Origin: Stutzerimonas stutzeri
GTDB lineage: Bacteria > Pseudomonadota > Gammaproteobacteria > Pseudomonadales > Pseudomonadaceae
Direction: 5' to 3'
Assembly (NCBI RefSeq): GCF_018138085.1
Contig: NZ_CP073105.1
Location: forward strand, 1,426,001-1,490,000
Length of the DNA stretch: 64,000 nucleotides
The position numbers were made by a program, and so were the translations under genes. Under the pieces are notes generated by a model. That model was not told where the DNA came from. It ran no database searches and saw nothing but the letters and a program-made list of their open reading frames with translations. Every line of letters begins with the position of its first letter. Within the stretch, counting starts at the first letter, position 1. Shown here one piece after another: positions 59,252 through 64,000 of the stretch.

Positions 59252-60883
59252 TTAGCGCTTATCGACCTTAATATCCGTATCTTCCCAGTCCCAGGTTGAC
59301 GCTGTCTTGCCTTCGTCCCGAAGAAGATACTTCAACACGCGCCCCTGCGGATTCTTAGGCAGCGTCTCGCGGAATTCGATGTACCGTGGGAGTGCGTAAT
59401 AAGGCACCGCATCGGTAGCCCACCTGAATAGATCTTCCGGTTGCAGTGTCGCGCCATCATGCAGTACCGCGGTGACCTTGACGTCATCTTCACCCTTGTC
59501 CGACGGGACGGCATGTACGGCGACCTCGGAAATGTCAGGGTGCACGGCGAAGGCCGCCTCCATCTCAAAGCTCGAAATGTTCTCGCCGCGCCTGCGCAAA
59601 TAATCCTTTTTCCGATCGACGAAATAGAAGAAGCCGTCGTCGTCGAATTTGCCGATGTCACCCGTGTGGAACCACATGTTGCGCATCAACTTCAGTGTGT
59701 CCTCCGGGCGCTGCCAATAACCCTGAAACATGATGTCCGGACGCAGCGGGCGCACCACGATTTCACCCGAGGTGTTCGCCGGCACTTCACGATCTTCGTC
59801 ATCGACAATGCGTACATCGAAGTCCGGGATGCGCTTGCCGGATGAGCCAGGCGCCGCATATTCGCCGCCTGCGAGCGAGGTAATCACGCAAGCCTCGGTG
59901 AGCCCGTAGCCATTGCCGCCCACCAGCTTGGTGCCAAAGCGCTCACGCCAGATCTTCTTGGTTTCCTCGGTATAGGGATTGCCGCGAGCCGTATGGATCT
60001 GCCCATAGCATCGCTTCATTGCGTCGTTGTCGGGCGCCTTTGCCAGCAGTCCGCCCATGCCACCGAGGATCGATGCAATGGTGGCGCCGGAGCGTTCGAC
60101 TTCCTGCCAGAAGTTGGAAACCGAGAAACGCGGCAGTATCGCTGCCCGCGCGCCCACCAGAATACTGGCGATGATCGACACGCACAGGGCGTTCATATGA
60201 AACAGCGGCAGCGGCGTGATGGTTACGTCGTTCTCGTTCGCAGGTCCGGCCCGCAATTGCAGACGGGCAAGGTTGCACATAAAGTTGTAGCTGATCATGC
60301 AGCCTTTCGATGGTCCCGTAGTTCCCGAGGTGTAGATGAGGCAGGAGAGATCGGATGGCTGAGGCTTCGTCTCGAGAGGCGTTTGGTCATGGCCGCGGAA
60401 CTCATCCAGCGAAGCGACCGGAATGGCGCATTCAGGGAGCGATTCCAGCTGGCCACGGTAAAGAATGCGCTGCACCTCAGGCAATTTCGACGCAAGCGGC
60501 ACTATACGATCGAGATAGGCCGCCTCGCAGATCACCACCTTGGTATTGGTGTCGGCTATCTGGTGGCGCAAAAACTCGCCCTTCAAGGCGGTATTGATCG
60601 GCACGCTAACGGCGCGAAGTTTGTTGATCGCGAGCCATGTCACGACGGCGTCGATGTTGTTGTCCAGCATCGTCAGTACCGTTTCGCCTGCCTGCACACC
60701 CAGCGAAGCCAGCGAACGAGCCATTTTGGTAGAGAGTAGATCAGTTTCTCTGTATGTGTATAACTCACCGCTGAAATCAAGCAGAACCTTGTCTGGATGC
60801 CGCGCCACAGCGCGCTCAAGGGCTGCGATGACAGTGTCTCTTTCGCCTACTGCCCAAGTGTCTGTATTTCCCGTGCCGCTCAT
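59252..60883 (-). CDS. AMP-forming acyl-CoA synthetase
   Basis: 543 residues of the ANL superfamily. The P-loop YTSGTTGPSKG is at residues 184-194, GNGYGLTEA forms the adenine-binding motif, FHTGDIG the hinge-side Asp motif, and the C-terminal domain has PKNPQGRVLKYLLR with the catalytic Lys region. AAGGAG precedes the ATG. It activates a carboxylic acid to the CoA thioester, probably the side chain or a ring-cleavage acid, feeding the crotonase and thiolase-like enzymes. Divergent from TetR 3, which probably controls it. Confidence 0.92.
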   Translation of the reverse strand: MSGTGNTDTWAVGERDTVIAALERAVARHPDKVLLDFSGELYTYRETDLLSTKMARSLASLGVQAGETVLTMLDNNIDAVVTWLAINKLRAVSVPINTALKGEFLRHQIADTNTKVVICEAAYLDRIVPLASKLPEVQRILYRGQLESLPECAIPVASLDEFRGHDQTPLETKPQPSDLSCLIYTSGTTGPSKGCMISYNFMCNLARLQLRAGPANENDVTITPLPLFHMNALCVSIIASILVGARAAILPRFSVSNFWQEVERSGATIASILGGMGGLLAKAPDNDAMKRCYGQIHTARGNPYTEETKKIWRERFGTKLVGGNGYGLTEACVITSLAGGEYAAPGSSGKRIPDFDVRIVDDEDREVPANTSGEIVVRPLRPDIMFQGYWQRPEDTLKLMRNMWFHTGDIGKFDDDGFFYFVDRKKDYLRRRGENISSFEMEAAFAVHPDISEVAVHAVPSDKGEDDVKVTAVLHDGATLQPEDLFRWATDAVPYYALPRYIEFRETLPKNPQGRVLKYLLRDEGKTASTWDWEDTDIKVDKR

Positions 60884-61065
60884 GGCTCTTCTCCTTGTGG
60901 GGCGCCGCTAGGCGCTGGATCGCCCGATGTTATTTTGAAGGGAGAATTCGATTCTAAATACAAATTTACGGAATGTCTTTAGGCAAAAGTTGAACAAATC
61001 TAGATTATGTTGCCTATCTCATATGCTAGTGTTGAGTATCTTTCATGTCATGAGCCGATTCACCC

Positions 61066-61794
61066 ATGCCAAAGCGCGCAGATCAGCTTGCCGCAGCAGC
61101 GTCACCTCCGCCGAAAAAGAAGGTCGCGCCTCGCGTCAAGCCCGTGAGCACCGTCAAGAAAGCCGTTCGTCAGGGGGCGGGCGTATCATCTTCCGGCGCC
61201 AAGGTGAAACCCAACCGTCGGTCGGAAGAGACCGTTTCCAATATCCTCGCGGCCACTGAGGAAGTAGTACTGCGGTCAGGAGCTGATCGCATCTCGATCC
61301 TTGACGTGTGCCAGGTCGCAAATGTTTCGCGTGGGACGTTCTATCGGTACTTTTCCTCGCAAGACGACCTGCTCGATACGTTTTCGAGACACAAGCGCGA
61401 CAGTTTTCATACGTCGCTGACCCAGGCGTTGGGAGATATCAACGATCCGGAGGCGCGGCTCAACGCGCTGATCGTCTATTTGGACAACTACCTCGAGCAA
61501 AGCCGCGCGCAGCGCCTGCTGACGGTCGCTCCTGAATATGCGTTGGGGTTCTTCCGCCGAATCTTCCATGATTCCATTATTCGCTTCCAGGATGTGCTCG
61601 ATATTGTTTTCGACCAGTGGGACGAACGTCTTGGCGTCAGGCTTGATCGCGAATTGATCAGTGAGTTGATCATTCGTTATGTGATGAGCGAAACGCTGGT
61701 GTCTGAATCGGCTAACCGTCGCATGCTTCCTGTTCGTGTGAGGAAGCTGATCGCAGCGCTGACGGTCGGATCGACTTCACGCTCGCGCCGCTAG
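61066..61794 (+). CDS. TetR family regulator 3, with basic N-terminal tail
   Basis: 242 residues. The first 50 or so residues are rich in Lys, Pro, Ala and Ser (KKKVAPRVK, VKKAVRQGAG) and are probably disordered, which is longer than in most TetR proteins. The helix-turn-helix follows (SILDVCQVANVSRGTFYRYF, about residues 77-96) and then a helical ligand domain. Not closely related to the regulators at 9232 and 27034. It could control the divergent ligase gene and the amidohydrolase/FAH operon downstream. The ribosome-binding site is weak (GAGCCG). Confidence 0.88.
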   Translation: MPKRADQLAAAASPPPKKKVAPRVKPVSTVKKAVRQGAGVSSSGAKVKPNRRSEETVSNILAATEEVVLRSGADRISILDVCQVANVSRGTFYRYFSSQDDLLDTFSRHKRDSFHTSLTQALGDINDPEARLNALIVYLDNYLEQSRAQRLLTVAPEYALGFFRRIFHDSIIRFQDVLDIVFDQWDERLGVRLDRELISELIIRYVMSETLVSESANRRMLPVRVRKLIAALTVGSTSRSRR

Positions 61795-61817
61795 TTCCTC
61801 CATTTCGCCTCACCTAA

Positions 61818-61852
61818 AACAGAGCTCTCCTTCCGAGAGCTCTGTTTTTTTT
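61818..61852 (+). terminator. Rho-independent terminator after TetR 3
   Basis: AACAGAGCTCTC pairs with GAGAGCTCTGTT (twelve bases, perfect) around a five-base loop CTTCC and is followed by eight T residues counted with the stem end. Confidence 0.93.
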
Positions 61853-62095
61853 GCGCACCATTTTTGCAGCCAGCATGCGAATGGAGCCGCAATGCCAGCG
61901 AATTCACACGTTTCTTTAGGTGATGGCTTCTGTATGAGCCGCTCTAGAACAGTGCTTTCGACGTGTTCGTGAAAATAAATTGAACAGTTTTTTGATTTAT
62001 GAACAGATTAATTTTATGCTCTGCTAATGGGGCTCTTGAGGACTGCCGTTCAGGGGCAGTAGACCCCGATTATACGGCGCAGCTGCACTGCGCTA

Positions 62096-62121
62096 TACAT
62101 AATTTCAAAAAGTGACAATTT
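62096..62121 (+). promoter_or_regulatory. TACATA-type element, copy 4
   Basis: TACATA-ATTT-CAAAAAGTGAC followed by AATTT, two changes from the core of copies 2 and 3. It begins only 41 bases before the amidohydrolase start codon, so the element must overlap the transcript start or leader. Confidence 0.6.
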
Positions 62122-62136
62122 CTGAGGTAACCGGAC

Positions 62137-63213
62137 ATGCTTATCGATCTTCACGCCCACGCGCCACACCCTGACTACTATGACCAGCATCCCCATTGGG
62201 GGCCGGCTTTTGAGTCGCAGCCCGATGGCGACATCAAATTGCGTGTCGGTGAGTGGATTCTTTCTCTAGGCGCACCAGAGCGTAAGAAAGCTTTGCGCGA
62301 GGCCCATGCCCGGGGCGAGACCTTGAACGTCGAGGAATACATGGCCAAATGGCGCGACCCGAGCAACCGTCTCGCGGCTATGGACGCGGCGGGGCAGGAT
62401 GCTCAGGTTCTGTCCGTTCCAAGTCATTGCTACATGTATTGGACCGAAGCCGAATTTGCGGTCCCGTTCGCTCGCAAGGTCAACGATGTGATGGCTGAGT
62501 ATTGCTCGGCAGCGCCCAATCGGCTGATGTTCTGGGCGCACGCACCGCTGAACGTTCCCCTTGAAGCAGCCAAAGAAATCCGCCGCGCCTGCAACGAATT
62601 GGGAGCGAAAGGCCTGAGCGCCGGTGGCTCGAACTTCGGTGGGCTGGAATATGACTCGCCAGAGCTGGACCCGGTTTGGGAAGCGTTGTGTGAAGTTGAC
62701 CTACCAATTTTCGTTCACGGCTACAACCAGTCCGTGACCTGGGGCAAGGACGCCAATACCGATCGGTATGAAACGACCGCGATCGTCGGTATGAATTACG
62801 ACGAAACCAAATGCCTGTGGTATCTCATTAACGGCGGAGTGCTCGATCGCTTCCCGAATCTGAAGATCTACATCACCCACGGTGGTGGCTTCGTTCCTTA
62901 TCAGCTCGGTCGGCTTGCCCAGACCAACCCGAACCTCGACGTTTTCCACAACAAAAAGCCCTTCCTCGACTATCTGCCGAACTTCTATTTCGATGTGGAG
63001 CTTCACGAGCTTCCCATGCGTCAGGCCATGGTCGATGTGATCGGCGCGGATCGGGTGCTTTATGGATCGAACTTCGGTGGCAGCGACGCAGTCCGCCACG
63101 ACCTGACCGAGGGGCTGCGCCTATCGGACGAAGACCTGCAGAAAATCCGCTGGAAGAACGCGTGCGAATTGCTGCGCCTTGATCCCGCTAAAGTCGGGAA
63201 GGTTGGTGTCTGA
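62137..63213 (+). CDS. ACMSD-type amidohydrolase (copy 2)
   Basis: 358 residues starting MLIDLHAHAP with TGAGGTAACCGG upstream. Metal-site segments: DLHAH, FVHGYNQS, ITHGGG and VLYGSNFGGSDAVRHD, each matching the protein at 12091-13113. Predicted decarboxylase or hydrolase of ring-cleavage products. Its stop overlaps the start of the FAH gene by one base (TGATG), which shows coupled translation of the two enzymes. Confidence 0.9.
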   Translation: MLIDLHAHAPHPDYYDQHPHWGPAFESQPDGDIKLRVGEWILSLGAPERKKALREAHARGETLNVEEYMAKWRDPSNRLAAMDAAGQDAQVLSVPSHCYMYWTEAEFAVPFARKVNDVMAEYCSAAPNRLMFWAHAPLNVPLEAAKEIRRACNELGAKGLSAGGSNFGGLEYDSPELDPVWEALCEVDLPIFVHGYNQSVTWGKDANTDRYETTAIVGMNYDETKCLWYLINGGVLDRFPNLKIYITHGGGFVPYQLGRLAQTNPNLDVFHNKKPFLDYLPNFYFDVELHELPMRQAMVDVIGADRVLYGSNFGGSDAVRHDLTEGLRLSDEDLQKIRWKNACELLRLDPAKVGKVGV

Positions 63214-64000
63214 TGAAGCTGGCGCGTTGTTCCCACAATGAGGGAGGACCCTTCTGGGCGATAGTCGATATCCAACAGGACGAAGTCACTCCCATTGTCG
63301 GCCCGTTCTCCGAGTGGGCTCCTGCCATCGCCCAAGGCAAGGGAGTCAGTGCGTTGCGTTTGCTGGGGCGGCCAGCGCCGCTTTCCCAGGTTCGCTTGTT
63401 ACCGCCGATCGAGCCCGTTAATCGAGTGGTTGTCGCTGGGGCGAATTACACCAAGCACCTCGCCGAGGATTTTGGCCTCAGCGCGCCGGCACAGCCCGTG
63501 GCCTTCCTCAAGGCCTACGGTGCACTCATTGGAGCCAACGATCCGATTCGCTTTCCGCCGCTGACCGAAAAGCTCGATCACGAGGTCGAGCTGGTGGCAG
63601 TCATTGGCAGCAGCGAAATCGACCTGGCTGACCCCTTGGGTTGCGTCCTGGGGTATACCGTTGGCAATGATGTAAGTGCCCGCGACCTGCAGCTTAGCGG
63701 GCCGCCGGGGATCGGAATGGATCTGTTCGCCGCCAAAAGCCAGGACAAGACCACCGGACTTGGTCCATGGATCGTTACCAAGGATGAGTTTCCGGCGGGG
63801 TCTCCTGCTCTCAGGTTGACTTTGAAAGTAAATGGCGAAACCCGTCAGGACAGCTCTACCAGCGAAATGACCTGGAATGTTGGTGAATTGATCAACTTCG
63901 TCCAGCAGCGCTCCAGCTTTGCTTGCGGTGACGTGTTGTTCACGGGGTCGCCGGCCGGAGTCGGGATGGGAACTGGCGTGTATTTAAACCCTGGCGATGT
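63213..64000 (+). CDS. FAH-family hydrolase (copy 3), cut by window edge
   Basis: About 262 residues are visible and the frame is open to the last base. It begins MKLARCSHNEGGPFWAIVD, at the ATG overlapping the amidohydrolase stop. Metal-site segments are LDHEVELVAVIG and GYTVGNDVSARD, and GDVLFTGSPAGVGMGTG near the end is the usual last conserved part, so only a few dozen residues are missing. Homologous to 48404-49300. Probably acts in series with the amidohydrolase. Confidence 0.9.
   Translation, partial: MKLARCSHNEGGPFWAIVDIQQDEVTPIVGPFSEWAPAIAQGKGVSALRLLGRPAPLSQVRLLPPIEPVNRVVVAGANYTKHLAEDFGLSAPAQPVAFLKAYGALIGANDPIRFPPLTEKLDHEVELVAVIGSSEIDLADPLGCVLGYTVGNDVSARDLQLSGPPGIGMDLFAAKSQDKTTGLGPWIVTKDEFPAGSPALRLTLKVNGETRQDSSTSEMTWNVGELINFVQQRSSFACGDVLFTGSPAGVGMGTGVYLNPGD

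Larger units (their letters stand above)
61795..62136. other. Intergenic region, 342 bases
   Basis: Contains the terminator of TetR 3 at 61818, a long AT-rich stretch at 61970-62025 with several short inverted repeats, and the TACATA element at 62096 immediately before the amidohydrolase gene. No gene is seen. Confidence 0.65.

Noticed and set aside
1..64000. Insertion sequences or integrase near the composition changes
   Set aside because: I found no transposase or integrase motif and no terminal inverted repeats in the gaps; the mosaic look rests on composition only.

Overview
The window reads as a catabolic gene cluster from a GC-rich gammaproteobacterium, most probably Pseudomonas or a close relative. 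This is inferred from base composition, Shine-Dalgarno style, the DUF1302/DUF1329 outer-membrane genes and the Pseudomonas-like degradation gene set; no rRNA or other marker is present to prove it. About 58 protein genes fill the window. I see no tRNA, rRNA, CRISPR array, transposase or phage gene. Both window edges cut genes (an MFS transporter on the left, a fumarylacetoacetate-hydrolase-family gene on the right).

Left part (1-15 kb). A minus-strand set holds an MFS permease, a KstD-like flavoprotein dehydrogenase, an SDR and a DUF1329 protein. Divergent from it is a CrtC/AttH-like protein of unknown role. Then come a three-gene minus-strand group (APH-type kinase, NTF2-like protein, tyrosine-phosphatase-type protein), a TetR and a LysR regulator, a patatin-like lipase, an ACMSD-type amidohydrolase, a DMT exporter and an SDR that has lost its catalytic residues.

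Centre (15-32 kb). A plus-strand operon encodes a putative hydrophobic-substrate trafficking system (DUF1302 outer-membrane protein, DUF1329 protein, YCF48/BNR-repeat protein, MMPL/RND transporter), followed without a large gap by a VOC-like protein, an enoyl-CoA hydratase and an SDR. A CrtI-like flavoprotein, a second TetR regulator, a second CrtC/AttH-like protein, an SDR, an MFS permease and an NTF2-like protein follow.

Right part (32-64 kb). There are two paralogous aromatic-ring modules. Module 1 (32-38.3 kb, minus strand, noticeably richer in GC) has a CrtI-like flavoprotein, a type I extradiol dioxygenase, an amidohydrolase and Rieske oxygenase beta and alpha subunits. Module 2 is spread over 46-64 kb: a 3Fe-4S-type ferredoxin, SDR, extradiol dioxygenase, FAH-family enzyme, MFS, IclR regulator, thiolase-like/DUF35 pair, SDR plus FAH, Rieske alpha plus beta, DUF2889 protein, SDR, AMP-forming ligase, TetR, and an amidohydrolase/FAH pair. 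Between them lie a ferredoxin reductase, a 2Fe-2S ferredoxin, transporters and a chemoreceptor.

Working model (inference): a hydrophobic, probably polycyclic alicyclic/aromatic substrate is sensed and taken up. Its rings are desaturated by KstD/CrtI-type flavoproteins, dihydroxylated by Rieske oxygenases, rearomatised by SDRs, opened by extradiol dioxygenases, and the products processed by FAH and ACMSD-type enzymes and a CoA-dependent side route (ligase, hydratase, thiolase-like/DUF35 aldolase). The right part resembles the diterpenoid (dit) cluster of Pseudomonas in gene content, but the substrate cannot be read from the sequence. Two shared regulatory motifs stand out: a 7-3-7 palindrome in the left half next to two near-identical TetR regulators, and a TACATA-N4-CGAAAAGTGTC element before four right-hand transcription units.
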